A stretch of DNA of 64,000 bases from Fulvimarina manganoxydans (GCF_900176465.1 NZ_FWXR01000003.1:186001-250000), one strand, 5' to 3'; shown: positions 17,383 to 26,937, counted from the stretch's first letter. Numbers and translations: made by a program. Notes: generated by a model not told the origin, from the letters alone.

Positions 17383-18516
17383 CTAAAGAAGGATCGAGAC
17401 CGTTCCGTCGGAATGGCGTTCCAGGCGCCCGGCAAGGTCGAGTTCGAGAAGAACGAGCTGTACCGCGCCGGGATTGGCCCCCGTATGATCCACGATGTCG
17501 TCGATCGAGACCGGCGTCGGTCCGAGGGCCTCGACGATCTTGTCGCGCTCCCCTTGAACTGGCTCCTCCGAGGCGCTTTCGTCGATCGGTTCGTCGAAAA
17601 CGTCGCCCGACGGAGGCGACATGCGCGCGTCGAGCGGGCGGAGGCCGTCGATTACGTCGGCGGGCTCGGTCGCGACGATCGCCCCGTCTTTCAAGAGACG
17701 GTTGGTCCCTCCCGCTCTTGGATCGAGAGGCGAGCCGGGCACGGCAAAGACGAGGCGACCCATTTCGCCAGCCAACCGCGCGCTGATCAGCGAGCCGGAT
17801 CGCATCGCCGCCTCGACCACGAGAAGACCCAGGGAGAGGCCTGCCACCACCTTGTTGCGCCGGGGAAAATCGACGGCGCGCGGTTCCCAGCCGAAGGGCA
17901 TTTCGGAGACGAGGCAGCCGCCGCCATCGACGATCCTGCGCATCAGCGGCTTGTTTTCCGGCGGGTAGGGGCGATCGAGTCCGCCTGCGAAGACACCGAT
18001 CGTGCCGGTTGAAAGGGCCGCCTCGTGGGCTGCGGCGTCGATCCCTCGGGCAAGGCCCGAGACGACGGCATAGCCCGCCTTGCCGAGTTCGGCCGCAAAG
18101 CTCTTCGTCAGCTTGATACCCGAGAGCGAGGCATTGCGCGCACCCACGATGCCGACCGTCGGACGCGCCAAGACGGCTGCGTCACCCATGATGGCGAGGA
18201 TCGGCGGGCATTGGTCGCTGATGCGCAGGAGCGACGGGAACTCCGGTTCGCCGAGGCAGATGAAACGCGCGCCGAGCCGAGCCGCCTTCGCCATTTCCTC
18301 CTCCACAGCCGCCCGGTCGGCGATGCGGATGCGGCGACCGCCGCGCGCGGCAAGCTCGGGGAGGGCGGCGAGCGCGGCCTCCGCCCCGCCGAACCGATTG
18401 ATCAACTGGCGGAAGGTGATCGGCCCGACATTTTCGGAGCGGTAGAGCCTCAGCCAGGCCAGCCGCATCTCGTCGGTCATCGCAATGCCCGAAGAGCGGC
18501 CACCCGGCTGCTTCAT
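17383..18516 (-). CDS. dprA: DNA-processing protein DprA
   Basis: 377 residues. A helical N-terminal domain is followed by the Rossmann-like DprA core with VGIVGARNAS, SGLARGIDAAAHEAAL and GLDRPYPPEN, then AVPGSPLDPRAGGTN. The C-terminal about 65 residues form a winged helix (DprA_WH). DprA loads RecA on incoming single-stranded DNA in transformation and may have other recombination roles. The start at 18516 is chosen because it overlaps the plsY stop (ATGA at 18513-18516); an internal ATG at 18480 is the alternative. It converges on the small gene at 17145. Confidence 0.93.
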   Translation of the reverse strand: MKQPGGRSSGIAMTDEMRLAWLRLYRSENVGPITFRQLINRFGGAEAALAALPELAARGGRRIRIADRAAVEEEMAKAARLGARFICLGEPEFPSLLRISDQCPPILAIMGDAAVLARPTVGIVGARNASLSGIKLTKSFAAELGKAGYAVVSGLARGIDAAAHEAALSTGTIGVFAGGLDRPYPPENKPLMRRIVDGGGCLVSEMPFGWEPRAVDFPRRNKVVAGLSLGLLVVEAAMRSGSLISARLAGEMGRLVFAVPGSPLDPRAGGTNRLLKDGAIVATEPADVIDGLRPLDARMSPPSGDVFDEPIDESASEEPVQGERDKIVEALGPTPVSIDDIVDHTGANPGAVQLVLLELDLAGRLERHSDGTVSILL

Positions 18517-19112
18517 GATTTCGCGCCGATGCGGCCTTCCGTCCCGGCGACCAGCCGACGGATATTGCCGTGATGCTTCAAATAGACGAGGGCAGTCATG
18601 GCGGCGGTGAGGATCGCCGCGACCCCGTAGCCGAAGATCCAGGCGGCGAGCGGCACGGCGAGCGTCGCCGTCAGGGCGGCGAGCGAGGAATAGCGGCTCG
18701 CCCAGGCGACCAGCAGCCAACAGAGGGCGAAAACGAGGACGAGGCTCGGCGCGAAGCCGAGAAGCACGCCGAGATAGGTCGCAACGCCCTTGCCGCCCTT
18801 GAAGCGCAGCCAGACGGGAAAGAGATGGCCGCAAAAGGCTGCAAAGCCCGCGACGGCACCGGGGATCAGGCCGAAAGGCAGAAAGACGAGGATCGGAACC
18901 GTCCCCTTCAGGACATCGCCCGCCAGCGTCGCGGCCGCCATCTTCTTGTTGCCGGTCCGCAAGGCATTGGTCGCCCCGATGTTTCCTGAACCGATTTTGC
19001 GAATGTCTCCGAGCCCGAAAAGCTTGGCGAAGACGAGGCCATAGGGCACCGAGCCGGACAGATAGCCGATCAGAGCGGCAAGGAAGAGAAGGGGCGCGCC
19101 CGCCTCGGTCAT
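18513..19112 (-). CDS. plsY: Glycerol-3-phosphate acyltransferase PlsY
   Basis: 199 residues with five predicted membrane segments and the three PlsY signatures: GSGNIGATNALR (about 42-53), FKGGKGVATYLG (about 103-114) and a C-terminal loop KHHGNIRRL. The enzyme uses acyl-phosphate to acylate glycerol-3-phosphate in the inner membrane, the first step of phospholipid synthesis. It overlaps the pyrC-like gene upstream and dprA downstream by four bases each, so the block from pyrB to dprA is one operon. Confidence 0.96.
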   Translation of the reverse strand: MTEAGAPLLFLAALIGYLSGSVPYGLVFAKLFGLGDIRKIGSGNIGATNALRTGNKKMAAATLAGDVLKGTVPILVFLPFGLIPGAVAGFAAFCGHLFPVWLRFKGGKGVATYLGVLLGFAPSLVLVFALCWLLVAWASRYSSLAALTATLAVPLAAWIFGYGVAAILTAAMTALVYLKHHGNIRRLVAGTEGRIGAKS

Positions 19113-20446
19113 GGCTTTGCGTCCTTATCCGATTCAGCCGAGAACACCTCCCGGCCCGCGACGAAGGTCTTTTCGACCCGCCCTTGGAAAAGCGCGTTCT
19201 CGAAGACCGTGTTCTTCGACTTCGAGCGGATCATGGTTTCGTCGAAGAGGAAAGGGGCGTCGAGATCGATCAGGGCGAAATCGGCCGGACGCCCGGCCTG
19301 AAGCGTGCCGCGATCGAGGCCGAGAAGGCCGGCGGGCGCGCTGGTGACGGTCTCGATCAGGCGCATCAGCGGAATATCACCGGAGTGATAGAGCCTGAGG
19401 GCACCTGCAAGAAGCGTCTCCAGACCGATGGCGCCGGCTTCCGCCTCGGCGAAGGGTCGGCGCTTGCCGTCGGCGTCCTGCGGATCGTGAGAGGAGACCA
19501 GAATGTCGATCGTGCCGTCCCTCAAGGCCTCGACCATGGCGAGCCGATCCTCCTCACCTCTCAAAGGTGGCGAGAGCCGGAAGAAGGTGCGGTATTCGCC
19601 GATATCGTTCTCGTTGAGCGTGACGTGATTGATCGAGACACCGCCGCTCGCGCGCACGCCCTTGTCTTTGGCGACCCGCAAAACGCGCGCCGATTCGGCC
19701 AGCGAGATTTTCGCGGCGTGATAGCGGCAGCGGGTGAGGGCGGCGAGGCGCAGATCGCGCTCCAGGGGGATGATCTCGGCTTCTCCCGGCGCGCCGGGCA
19801 GGCCCAGCCAGGAGGCGAGAAGCCCTTCATTCATGACGCCGCGACCGGTCAGGTCCGCGTCCTGCGTCTCATGCATGATGAGCGCGTCGAGATCGCGCGC
19901 ATAGGTCATGATGCGGCGGAAGAGGGCCGGGTTCTCGATCGTGTGCTGGCCATCGGTGAAGGCCGGCACGCCGGCATGTTTCAACAGGCCGAGCTCGGTC
20001 ATCTCGCGCCCTTGCAGCCCCCGCGTCATGGCAGCCGCAGGGAAGACGTTGACGATCGCCGTCTCGCGCGCCGTGCGCATGACGAATTGTGCGATCGCCA
20101 CATCGTCGACCACCGGATTGGTGTCCGGCATGGTGAGGATCGAGGTGACGCCGCCGGCAGCCGCAGCACGCGAGGCCGAACGGATGGTCTCGCGATGCTC
20201 GCCGCCCGGCTCGCCGATGAAGACGCGCGCATCGACGAGCCCCGGAATGGCGAGGAGGCCCGAACCGTCGATCCGTCTCGCCCCGTCCGGCGCGCCTTGA
20301 TTGGCGGCGCCGCGTCCGGCCTCCAGGATCGAGCCATCGGCGGCGATCAGGGTTCCGACTTCGTCGATCCCGCGCGACGGGTCGAGAACGCGCACATTCT
20401 CGACGACGAGAGGGGCGTTGTCCGAATTCGACGCGGCGGCGATCAT
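19109..20446 (-). CDS. pyrC: Dihydroorotase-like protein lacking zinc ligands (PyrC' type)
   Basis: 445 residues with the amidohydrolase barrel and composite domain of type I dihydroorotases. The key DxHxH motif of the active enzyme is replaced: the segment at 72-81 reads [10 protein letters not shown], with Arg74 and Phe76 instead of the two zinc-binding histidines. The later catalytic Asp position (ATDHAPH in active enzymes) reads VSSHDPQ. It is therefore probably inactive, like the PyrC' of pseudomonads, which is needed structurally by aspartate carbamoyltransferase. It overlaps pyrB and plsY by four bases. An active dihydroorotase should be encoded elsewhere. Confidence 0.88.
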   Translation of the reverse strand: MIAAASNSDNAPLVVENVRVLDPSRGIDEVGTLIAADGSILEAGRGAANQGAPDGARRIDGSGLLAIPGLVDARVFIGEPGGEHRETIRSASRAAAAGGVTSILTMPDTNPVVDDVAIAQFVMRTARETAIVNVFPAAAMTRGLQGREMTELGLLKHAGVPAFTDGQHTIENPALFRRIMTYARDLDALIMHETQDADLTGRGVMNEGLLASWLGLPGAPGEAEIIPLERDLRLAALTRCRYHAAKISLAESARVLRVAKDKGVRASGGVSINHVTLNENDIGEYRTFFRLSPPLRGEEDRLAMVEALRDGTIDILVSSHDPQDADGKRRPFAEAEAGAIGLETLLAGALRLYHSGDIPLMRLIETVTSAPAGLLGLDRGTLQAGRPADFALIDLDAPFLFDETMIRSKSKNTVFENALFQGRVEKTFVAGREVFSAESDKDAKP

Positions 20447-21390
20447 CGCGGCTCTCCGTTATGGCTGACGAGCGCCTCGATCACCGCCATGCGCACGGCG
20501 ACGCCCATCTCCACCTGTTCCTCGATGACGCTTTGAGGGCCGTCGGCAATGTCCGAGGCGATCTCGACGCCTCGGTTCATCGGGCCGGGATGCATGACCA
20601 GCGCATCGGGCTTGGCCGCTCTGAGCTTCTCGCCGTCGAGGCCGAAATAGCGGAAATATTCACGCACCGAGGGCACGAAGGCGCCCTCCATCCGCTCGCG
20701 CTGGAGCCGAAGCATCATCACGACATCGGCCCCGGCGAGGCCGTCCTCCATCCGATGGAAGACCTCGACGCCCATCTTCTCGATACCGCTCGGCAGAAGC
20801 GTCGAAGGTGCGACGACGCGAACACGGGCGCCGAGCGCGTTGAGGAGAAGGATATTAGAGCGTGCGACGCGAGAATGCAGAACATCGCCGCAGATCGCCA
20901 CCGTAAGGCGCTCGATCTTTCCCTTGTGTCGGCGGATGGTCAGGGCGTCGAGAAGGGCCTGGGTCGGGTGTTCGTGCTGGCCGTCGCCCGCATTGACCAC
21001 CGAACAGGCGACCTTCTGGGCGAGCAGCGCGACGGCCCCTGCCGCATGATGGCGCACGATCAGAATGTCGGGCTGCATGGCGTTCAGCGTCATCGCCGTG
21101 TCGATGAGCGTTTCACCCTTCTTCACGGAGGAATTGGCGACCGACATGTTCATGACGTCGGCACCCAGCCGCTTGCCGGCGATCTCAAAGCTCGCCTGGG
21201 TGCGGGTGGAGGCCTCGAAGAACAGATTGATCTGGGTGCGACCCTTCAGGACCGAGTTCTTCTTGTCGGGCCGCCGGCTAATGGCGACGGCCGTTTCGGC
21301 CCGGTCGAGGAGATCGACGATCTCCTGGGGGGCAAGGCCGTTGATGCCAAGAAGATGGCGACGGCCGGAGGGCGTGTTGGACGGTGTCAT
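20443..21390 (-). CDS. pyrB: Aspartate carbamoyltransferase catalytic subunit
   Basis: 315 residues from ATG 21390. Carbamoyl-phosphate loop STRT at 61-64, [12 protein letters not shown] for the active site, and [12 protein letters not shown] near the end. It joins carbamoyl phosphate and aspartate, the committed step of pyrimidine synthesis. No pyrI regulatory gene is adjacent; the downstream PyrC-like protein probably forms the holoenzyme with it, as in class A ATCases. The upstream region up to 21543 carries two TTAA-type elements. Starts 5' of 21390 give a poorly conserved extension. Confidence 0.96.
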   Translation of the reverse strand: MTPSNTPSGRRHLLGINGLAPQEIVDLLDRAETAVAISRRPDKKNSVLKGRTQINLFFEASTRTQASFEIAGKRLGADVMNMSVANSSVKKGETLIDTAMTLNAMQPDILIVRHHAAGAVALLAQKVACSVVNAGDGQHEHPTQALLDALTIRRHKGKIERLTVAICGDVLHSRVARSNILLLNALGARVRVVAPSTLLPSGIEKMGVEVFHRMEDGLAGADVVMMLRLQRERMEGAFVPSVREYFRYFGLDGEKLRAAKPDALVMHPGPMNRGVEIASDIADGPQSVIEEQVEMGVAVRMAVIEALVSHNGEPR

Positions 21391-21451
21391 CGAGGATTGG
21401 CCTATAGGCAAAGACAGTCCGCCGGGCAAGAACGCAGCGCGGCGGTTAAGG

Positions 21452-21518
21452 TTAATAAAGAGTTACGCTTGCGGGCACCGGACCTCATCCGCGAGAAGAG
21501 CATTTAAGGGTTTAGTAA
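21452..21518. promoter_or_regulatory. Two CtrA-like TTAA-N7-TTAA near-matches between pyrB and the next gene
   Basis: TTAA-N7-TTAC lies at 21452-21466 and TTAA-N7-GTAA at 21504-21518, each one base off the CtrA consensus TTAA-N7-TTAA. Both lie in a 153-base divergent promoter region. In a high-GC genome the pair is notable but could be chance. The targets would be pyrB or the membrane-protein gene at 21544. Confidence 0.3.
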
Positions 21519-21543
21519 CCTCAATCTCCAGCGGGAGGCGCGT

Positions 21544-22092
21544 ATGCGACGCACCGCATCCATCGTCCTCATGTGCGCATGGGGCTCGTTTGCATTCATA
21601 GGCGCTCTTCGGCTTCTGGCCGAGGGCGCGATCTTTCCAGCATCGGTCCAGCTGCAGCTGGAAGCTCTTCTCGATGTCCTCGTTCTCGGCGAGCGCATCG
21701 CTCTCGATCCGACTTCCGCCGCCTCCTTTGCCGGTCTTCTCTTCGGGGTCGTCGCGCTGATCGGGGCTTCGGTCCGTGATCTGGCGAGCGAGGGCGCGAC
21801 GATTGCCGAGCGAGGCGAGCGGCTCGCCGCCGTGTCGCTGACGGCGCTTCTTGCCTTCTGGGCGGCGGCAACCATGGCCGGCTCGCCGGCTGCCACCTTG
21901 TTTGGAAGCGGCGCGGCGCTTTGTTTCGCCTTCGCCGCGACGCTCGGCGCGCTCGTCTTCGACCATGCGATCTATGCGGATGAGACCGAGAGCGACGAAG
22001 CCTTCGACTATGTCATGCGCAAGATCGAACTGGCGCAGAAGGCAGCTCAGCGCGACGAGGCGCAACGACACGACCGGAACGAGGACCGCTGA
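21544..22092 (+). CDS. Uncharacterised membrane protein
   Basis: 182 residues. Hydrophobic stretches at about 7-28, 60-78, 95-112 and 118-138 suggest four membrane helices; the C-terminal 40 residues are charged and probably cytoplasmic. No recognised family motif. It lies three bases upstream of the next small membrane protein and is probably co-transcribed with it. Divergent from pyrB, sharing a promoter region with two CtrA-like elements. Function unknown. Confidence 0.7.
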   Translation: MRRTASIVLMCAWGSFAFIGALRLLAEGAIFPASVQLQLEALLDVLVLGERIALDPTSAASFAGLLFGVVALIGASVRDLASEGATIAERGERLAAVSLTALLAFWAAATMAGSPAATLFGSGAALCFAFAATLGALVFDHAIYADETESDEAFDYVMRKIELAQKAAQRDEAQRHDRNEDR

Positions 22093-22095
22093 TCG

Positions 22096-22470
22096 ATGCG
22101 CGCTTTCTGTCTTTTCTGGGTCGCCCCGCTCAGCTTCTTTTGGAGCTGGTACTTTCTGGCGCAGGCCGATGTCGGCGGCGTGTTGTACACACGAGAGGTC
22201 TTCGACCAGACCTTTGCGATCTATGGCGCCATTCTTGGCATGTCGCCGGACGAGATCGCCTGGCTGATCGCCAAGGCCATCGTCGTCGACAGTCTGATTC
22301 TTCTGGCGATTATCGCCTTCCGGCGACGCCGGAAGATCGCGGCCTTCATCGCGGAGCGCCGCAACGCCGGGAAGGCCGAGTCGCAGGACGATATGGACAG
22401 CCTTTCTGGAGCGGGCCTTTTCCCGGACTCAGTTGCTGCCGGCCGAAAAGAGATAGGCCAGTCGGTCTAA
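22096..22470 (+). CDS. DUF6105-like small membrane protein
   Basis: 124 residues. It begins [17 protein letters not shown] after four residues, then has a second hydrophobic segment at about 63-80 ending in a basic cluster (RRRRK). This arrangement is typical of the DUF6105 group found in Hyphomicrobiales; function unknown. It follows the upstream membrane-protein gene by three bases. Its last 42 bases overlap the 3' end of ruvX on the other strand, so the C-terminal 13 residues are constrained by both genes. Confidence 0.7.
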   Translation: MRAFCLFWVAPLSFFWSWYFLAQADVGGVLYTREVFDQTFAIYGAILGMSPDEIAWLIAKAIVVDSLILLAIIAFRRRRKIAAFIAERRNAGKAESQDDMDSLSGAGLFPDSVAAGRKEIGQSV

Positions 22471-22911
22471 GGCGCCCTGGAGAATGAAGGCGGCGGCCGC
22501 CGAATCGATGCGTGTCGCACGTTTGGCCCGAGACACGTCGGCCTCCAAAAGGCCGCGCTCGGCGGCAACGGTGGAGAGGCGCTCGTCCCACAGCAACATC
22601 GGCCGAGGATCGAGCGCGCCATAGGTGCGGGCGAACGCCTTCGTCGATTGGGCCCGGGGGCCGCTCGATCCGTCCATGTTCAGCGGCAGGCCGAGAACGA
22701 TTCCCGTAACGTCTTCCTTGTCGAGCGCTTTGCGCAACTCTTCGGCGTCGAGCGTGAACTTTCGTCGCTTGATCACCGGGCGCGGCACGGCGAAGCCGAG
22801 CGAGCGATCGGAAATCGCGAGCCCGATCGTCTTGGTGCCAAGATCGAGCCCGGCGAGGGGCCGCCCCGTCTCGATCGCTTCGGCGAAGTCTTCGATCGTC
22901 AGCACGGGCAT
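22429..22911 (-). CDS. ruvX: Holliday junction resolvase-like protein RuvX (YqgF)
   Basis: 160 residues from ATG 22911. RNase H-like fold with [15 protein letters not shown] near the N-terminus, [16 protein letters not shown] in the middle, LLWDERLST and a final acidic [10 protein letters not shown]; the catalytic Asp-Glu-Asp set is intact. The family acts in 16S rRNA 5' maturation and possibly recombination. The upstream ORF extension to 22989 is not conserved-looking. It runs convergent to the DUF6105-like gene with a 42-bp 3' overlap. Confidence 0.9.
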   Translation of the reverse strand: MPVLTIEDFAEAIETGRPLAGLDLGTKTIGLAISDRSLGFAVPRPVIKRRKFTLDAEELRKALDKEDVTGIVLGLPLNMDGSSGPRAQSTKAFARTYGALDPRPMLLWDERLSTVAAERGLLEADVSRAKRATRIDSAAAAFILQGALDRLAYLFSAGSN

Positions 22912-23065
22912 GATGAGCGCGATCTCCTCGCATTTCGGTTTCGAGATGATCGCATTGGAGCGACTTGACGCTTTCGCTCCGACCCGCACTTAGCCAAGCC
23001 AATGGCGGGGCGGCGACGATGCGGCCTCGGCTCTCCCGAAATGTCGAAGAACGAGGCAGCTCCTG

Positions 23066-23767
23066 ATGAAGATCACCTATTTCGGCCATTCCGCCTTTCG
23101 CATCGACACGGACCATTCGTCCATCCTCATCGATCCGTTCCTGTCCGATAATCCGCATTTCAAAGGCGATGTCGCGGATGCGACCGAAGACGTGACCCAT
23201 ATCGCGCTGACCCATGGCCATTTCGACCATGTGGGCGACACGGTGGAGATCGCTAAGCGCACTGGCGCCAAGGTGGTCGCCACCTTCGAACTGGCGCAGT
23301 GGATTTCGAAGAAGGGCGTCGAGACCATCGAGCCGATGAACACGGGCGGGACGGCCCGCTTCGAGGATTTCTCGATCACCTTGACCCAGGCCTTCCACTC
23401 ATCCGGCCATGTGGAGGAGGACGGACGCGTCACCTATCTCGGCCAGCCCAACGGCCTTGTCTTCCATTTCGACGACGGGCCGACGGTGTACCACATGGGC
23501 GACACCGACATCTTCGGCGACATGGCGTTGATCGAAGAGCTGCACCATCCGAAGATCGCCATGGTGCCGGTCGGCGATCGGCTGACCATGGGCGCGGCGG
23601 TCGCCGCGATCGCATGCCGCCGCTATTTCGACTTCGAGACCATCATCCCCATCCATTGGGGCACGCTGCCGATCCTCGACAAGGATCCCAAGACCTTCGT
23701 CGAGGCGATGGAAGGCGAGTCCTCAAAGGTGATGACCCCGAAGATCTGCGAGCCTTTCGAGGTCTGA
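23066..23767 (+). CDS. UPF0173 metallo-beta-lactamase-fold hydrolase
   Basis: 233 residues. The metallo-beta-lactamase metal motif is THGHFDH (about 50-56), followed by the later histidine and aspartate ligands FHSSGH and MGDTDIF and a final PIHWGT. This is the UPF0173/YtkL pattern with both metal sites present. The natural substrate is not established. It stands alone between ruvX (divergent) and gatC, with a GC-rich hairpin after it. Confidence 0.88.
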   Translation: MKITYFGHSAFRIDTDHSSILIDPFLSDNPHFKGDVADATEDVTHIALTHGHFDHVGDTVEIAKRTGAKVVATFELAQWISKKGVETIEPMNTGGTARFEDFSITLTQAFHSSGHVEEDGRVTYLGQPNGLVFHFDDGPTVYHMGDTDIFGDMALIEELHHPKIAMVPVGDRLTMGAAVAAIACRRYFDFETIIPIHWGTLPILDKDPKTFVEAMEGESSKVMTPKICEPFEV

Positions 23768-23786
23768 TCTTCCGCTTTCCGAACGC

Positions 23787-23817
23787 GCGCCGCCTCCTTT
23801 GTTGCGTGGGGGCGGCG
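23787..23817 (+). terminator. GC-rich hairpin after the UPF0173 gene
   Basis: Arms containing GCCGCC and GGCGGC lie 20 bases past the stop codon and before gatC. There is no T-run, so it may be a terminator of another kind or just a structured spacer. Confidence 0.35.
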
Positions 23818-23888
23818 GCGTCGTTATAGCTCGCGGAAAGGCCATCGGGCCATCGACACCGCACCATCGATTACGACAGGAATCCGGC

Positions 23889-24176
23889 ATGTCCGTCGAC
23901 GCCGCAACCGTTCGCCGCGTAGCCAAGCTCGCCCGTATCGCCGTCTCGGAAGACGACGTGCCGGCCATTGAGACCGAGCTGAACGCCATTCTCGGCTTCG
24001 TCGAACAGCTTGGCGAGGTCGATGTGGCCGATGTGGAGCCGATGACCTCCGTCACGCCCATGGCGATGAAGAAGCGCAAGGATGGCGTGACCGACGGCGA
24101 CAAGGCCGACGACATCGTGGCCAATGCACCGGCGAGCGAAGACCATTTCTTCATGGTGCCGAAGGTCGTCGAGTAG
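23889..24176 (+). CDS. gatC: Glutamyl/aspartyl-tRNA amidotransferase subunit C
   Basis: 95 residues, the normal GatC length. It shows [16 protein letters not shown], an acidic helix with [11 protein letters not shown], and the conserved [11 protein letters not shown] and DDIVANAP segments. GatC wraps around GatA and GatB in the complex that converts misacylated Glu-tRNA-Gln and Asp-tRNA-Asn. ATG 23889 gives the family N-terminus. It is followed by a GNAT gene and then gatA, whereas gatB lies about 16 kb away. Confidence 0.95.
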   Translation: MSVDAATVRRVAKLARIAVSEDDVPAIETELNAILGFVEQLGEVDVADVEPMTSVTPMAMKKRKDGVTDGDKADDIVANAPASEDHFFMVPKVVE

Positions 24177-24185
24177 GATCTCGCC

Positions 24186-24656
24186 ATGGCCTTCACGATC
24201 GGCGCCGAAACGCCCTTGAGCGACGATGTACGCGCTATGGTCGCGGCATTGAACGCGCATTTGCGCCCGCTCTCGCCGCCGGAATTTCAGTTCCAACTCA
24301 CCGTGGAGCAGATGGCGGGGGCCGATTCGACGGTCTTCATCGTCCGCGACGAGACCGGAGCGGCCGTCGGCATGGGGGCGCTCAAGGCCCATGACGCCGA
24401 GCTTGGCGAAGTCAAGCGCATGTGGACCGATCAGAGCCTGCGCCGCGCCGGGATCGGCCGGCTTGTGCTGACGGCTATCGAGACCCATGCGATCAAGCTC
24501 AACTTGAAGCGCCTCGTTCTGGAAACCGGCAATACGGCCGGCTTCGAGCCGGCCTGGGCGCTTTACGAGCGCGCCGGCTTTCGCCAATGCGGCGCCGTTC
24601 TCGACTATCCGTCCTCCGATTACAGCCGATTTTACGAAAAGCAGCTGACATCATGA
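24186..24656 (+). CDS. GNAT-family N-acetyltransferase
   Basis: 156 residues. The acetyl-CoA-binding motif A is [10 protein letters not shown] (about 90-99); a preceding strand [12 protein letters not shown] and a final LYERAGF complete the GNAT fold. The sequence resembles PhnO/ElaA-type small acetyltransferases, but the substrate cannot be named. It is inserted between gatC and gatA and overlaps gatA by four bases (ATGA), so it is co-translated with the amidotransferase; whether this has functional meaning is unknown. Confidence 0.85.
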   Translation: MAFTIGAETPLSDDVRAMVAALNAHLRPLSPPEFQFQLTVEQMAGADSTVFIVRDETGAAVGMGALKAHDAELGEVKRMWTDQSLRRAGIGRLVLTAIETHAIKLNLKRLVLETGNTAGFEPAWALYERAGFRQCGAVLDYPSSDYSRFYEKQLTS

Positions 24657-26134
24657 CCGAACCGACCGCCCTGACGATCGCCGAAGCGCGCGACGCCCTG
24701 AAGGCGAAGACGCTTTCCGCTGGCGAACTGACCGAGGCCTATATCAGCGCCATCGAGGCCGCCAACGGTGCGCTCAACGCCTATGTCGCGGTGACGCCAG
24801 ACAAGGCGCGCGCGATGGCGAAGGCGTCCGACGAGCGGATCGCCAAGGGCGAGGCCGGCGCGCTCGAAGGCATCCCGCTCGGCATCAAGGATCTTTTCGC
24901 GACCGAAGGCGTCCACACCCAGGCCTGTTCGCATATCCTCGACAAGTTCGAGCCGCGCTACGAATCGACCGTCACCAGCAATCTCTGGTCGGCCGGCGCG
25001 GTCATGCTCGGCAAGCTCAATATGGACGAGTTCGCCATGGGCTCATCCAACGAAACCTCCTATTATGGCCCGGTGAAGAACCCCTGGCGCAAGACCGGCT
25101 CCAATGTCGATCTCGTCCCTGGCGGCTCCTCTGGCGGCTCGGCGGCGGCTGTCGCGGCCCATCTTTGCGCGGGCGCGACGGCAACCGACACCGGCGGCTC
25201 GATCCGCCAGCCTGCGGCCTTCACCGGCACGGTTGGCATCAAGCCGACCTATGGCCGTTGCTCGCGTTGGGGCATCGCCGCCTTCGCCTCCTCGCTCGAT
25301 CAGGCCGGTCCGATCGCGCGCGACGTGAAGGACGCGGCGATCCTCCTGAAGACCATGGCCTCGACCGACGCCAAGGACACGACCTCTGTCGATCGGGACG
25401 TGCCGGATTACGAGGCGGCCGTCGGGCGCTCGGTGAAGGGCCTTAAGATCGGCATTCCGAAGGAATATCGCGTCGAGCGCATGCCGGAAGAGATCGAGGC
25501 TCTTTGGCAGAAGGGCATCGAATGGCTGAAGGACGCGGGCGCCGAGATCGTCGACGTCTCGCTGCCCCATACGAAATACGCCCTGCCGGCCTATTACATC
25601 GTCGCCCCGGCTGAGGCTTCGTCCAACCTCGCCCGTTATGACGGCGTGCGTTACGGCCTGCGCGTGCCCGGCGAGAACATCGCCGACATGTATGAGAAGA
25701 CCCGCGCCGCCGGTTTCGGGCGCGAAGTCAAACGCCGCATCATGATCGGCACCTATGTGCTTTCGGCCGGCTATTACGACGCCTATTATCTCAAGGCCCA
25801 GAAGGTCCGCACGCTGATCAAGCGCGACTTCGAGACGGTCTATGCCGATGGCATCGATGCGCTTCTGACGCCGGCGACGCCCTCCGCCGCCTTCGGCATC
25901 GCCGATCAGGACATGGCTTCCGATCCGGTGAAGATGTATCTCAACGACATCTTCACCGTCACCGTGAACATGGCGGGGCTGCCTGGTCTCGCCGTGCCGG
26001 GAGGGCTGTCCCAGGACGGTCTTCCGCTCGGCCTCCAGCTCATCGGTCGCCCCTTCGACGAGGAGACGCTGTTCTCGGTCGGCTCGGCGATCGAGAAGGC
26101 TGCTGGGCGCTTCACGCCGAAGAAATGGTGGTAG
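24653..26134 (+). CDS. gatA: Glutamyl/aspartyl-tRNA amidotransferase subunit A
   Basis: 493 residues of the amidase-signature family. The catalytic triad is intact: Lys79 (GIKD), cis-Ser159 in GGSSGGS and nucleophile Ser183 in [11 protein letters not shown]. GatA hydrolyses glutamine to supply ammonia to GatB for transamidation of charged tRNA. It overlaps the GNAT gene by four bases and is followed 10 bases later by the chorismate mutase gene. It is a useful internal comparison for the degenerate amidase at 33080. Confidence 0.97.
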   Translation: MTEPTALTIAEARDALKAKTLSAGELTEAYISAIEAANGALNAYVAVTPDKARAMAKASDERIAKGEAGALEGIPLGIKDLFATEGVHTQACSHILDKFEPRYESTVTSNLWSAGAVMLGKLNMDEFAMGSSNETSYYGPVKNPWRKTGSNVDLVPGGSSGGSAAAVAAHLCAGATATDTGGSIRQPAAFTGTVGIKPTYGRCSRWGIAAFASSLDQAGPIARDVKDAAILLKTMASTDAKDTTSVDRDVPDYEAAVGRSVKGLKIGIPKEYRVERMPEEIEALWQKGIEWLKDAGAEIVDVSLPHTKYALPAYYIVAPAEASSNLARYDGVRYGLRVPGENIADMYEKTRAAGFGREVKRRIMIGTYVLSAGYYDAYYLKAQKVRTLIKRDFETVYADGIDALLTPATPSAAFGIADQDMASDPVKMYLNDIFTVTVNMAGLPGLAVPGGLSQDGLPLGLQLIGRPFDEETLFSVGSAIEKAAGRFTPKKWW

Positions 26135-26144
26135 GCGGAAGACC

Positions 26145-26471
26145 ATGAAGCCGGCCGAAGCCTGCCAATCCATGGAGGAGCTGCGCCGCGAAATCGACCG
26201 CGTCGATGGCGAGCTCTTCGACCTGTTTGCCGAGCGCATGAGCTATATCCGTCGTGCGCCGGCGCTGAAGGCGCCGAGCGGAATCCCGGCCGACGTGCCG
26301 GCGCGGGTCGACGAAGTCGTGCAGAACGCCAGGGCTCATGCCGAGCGACGAGGCCTCGATCCAAACCTCTTCGAGACGATCTGGCGCGCGTTGATCGCCC
26401 ACGCGATCTCGGTCGAAGAGGACGCCCTCGGCCCGTCGGAGCAACGCGAAGGGGAACGCTCGTCCGACTGA
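26145..26471 (+). CDS. Chorismate mutase (AroQ type)
   Basis: 108 residues, all helical. It shows the AroQ pattern of the first helix (LRREIDRVDGELFDLFAERM, about 11-30), with the Arg and Glu residues that hold chorismate, a Pro-rich turn, then a middle helix ARVDEVVQNARAHAERRGLDP and a final helix WRALIAHAISVEE. It turns chorismate into prephenate for Phe/Tyr synthesis. It sits 10 bases after gatA. Family membership is confident; the individual active-site residues were matched by position only. Confidence 0.85.
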   Translation: MKPAEACQSMEELRREIDRVDGELFDLFAERMSYIRRAPALKAPSGIPADVPARVDEVVQNARAHAERRGLDPNLFETIWRALIAHAISVEEDALGPSEQREGERSSD

Positions 26472-26479
26472 TGGATTTG

Positions 26480-26509
26480 TCCTCCTAAATTACGAGATAA
26501 TGAGGAGGA
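26480..26509 (+). promoter_or_regulatory. Hairpin sequestering the Shine-Dalgarno of the next gene (candidate RNA switch)
   Basis: TCCTCCT (26480-26486) can pair fully with AGGAGGA (26503-26509), which is the ribosome-binding site of the gene starting at 26517. Inside, ATTA pairs with TAAT around a CGAGA loop, with a small AA/G internal loop. The result is an imperfect stem of 7 plus 4 bp that hides the whole Shine-Dalgarno. Such AT-rich, marginal stems occur in RNA thermometers and attenuated leaders. No T-run, so it is not a terminator. Confidence 0.5.
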
Positions 26510-26516
26510 AACGACC

Positions 26517-26756
26517 ATGGCCCATCATCTGTCCGAAGCCTTGGATGCGCTGCAAGCCGGCCAGTGGGACCGCGCCCATTCAATCGTGCAGTCCGACGCC
26601 TCGGCCGATGCGGCGTGGATTCATGCCCATCTCCACCGCATCGAAGGGGACGAGGGCAATGCCGCCTATTGGTATCGCCGCGCCGGACGACCGGCCGCTC
26701 GCGGCTCGCTGGACGAGGAACGGCAGGCGATCGTCCATTCGCTGACGCAACATTGA
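26517..26756 (+). CDS. Small uncharacterised protein, helical
   Basis: 79 residues after a very strong AGGAGGA ribosome-binding site eight bases before the ATG. The centre (AWIHAHLHRIEGDEGNAAYWYRRAGR) resembles a short helical-repeat protein found in several alphaproteobacteria, in which tandem helices carry conserved Trp, His and Tyr-Trp-Tyr-Arg. It has no signal or membrane segment. Expression may be governed by the hairpin that covers its ribosome-binding site. Function unknown. Confidence 0.75.
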   Translation: MAHHLSEALDALQAGQWDRAHSIVQSDASADAAWIHAHLHRIEGDEGNAAYWYRRAGRPAARGSLDEERQAIVHSLTQH

Positions 26757-26937
26757 GCTGGGCGCCGCGTTGTCTCCCGAATCCGAGAGGCGGCGCGGCT
26801 TGCAAGGCTGGAGGGATCGGTGCGGGATACGCCTATATTCAGCCCAGTTCCCGCTCCATCTCGATGTCGATCAATAAAGACCGGAAGACCGGACGGCGTT
26901 TCGCTCTTCCGCAGGAGGCGATCAGCGCACGCGAACC

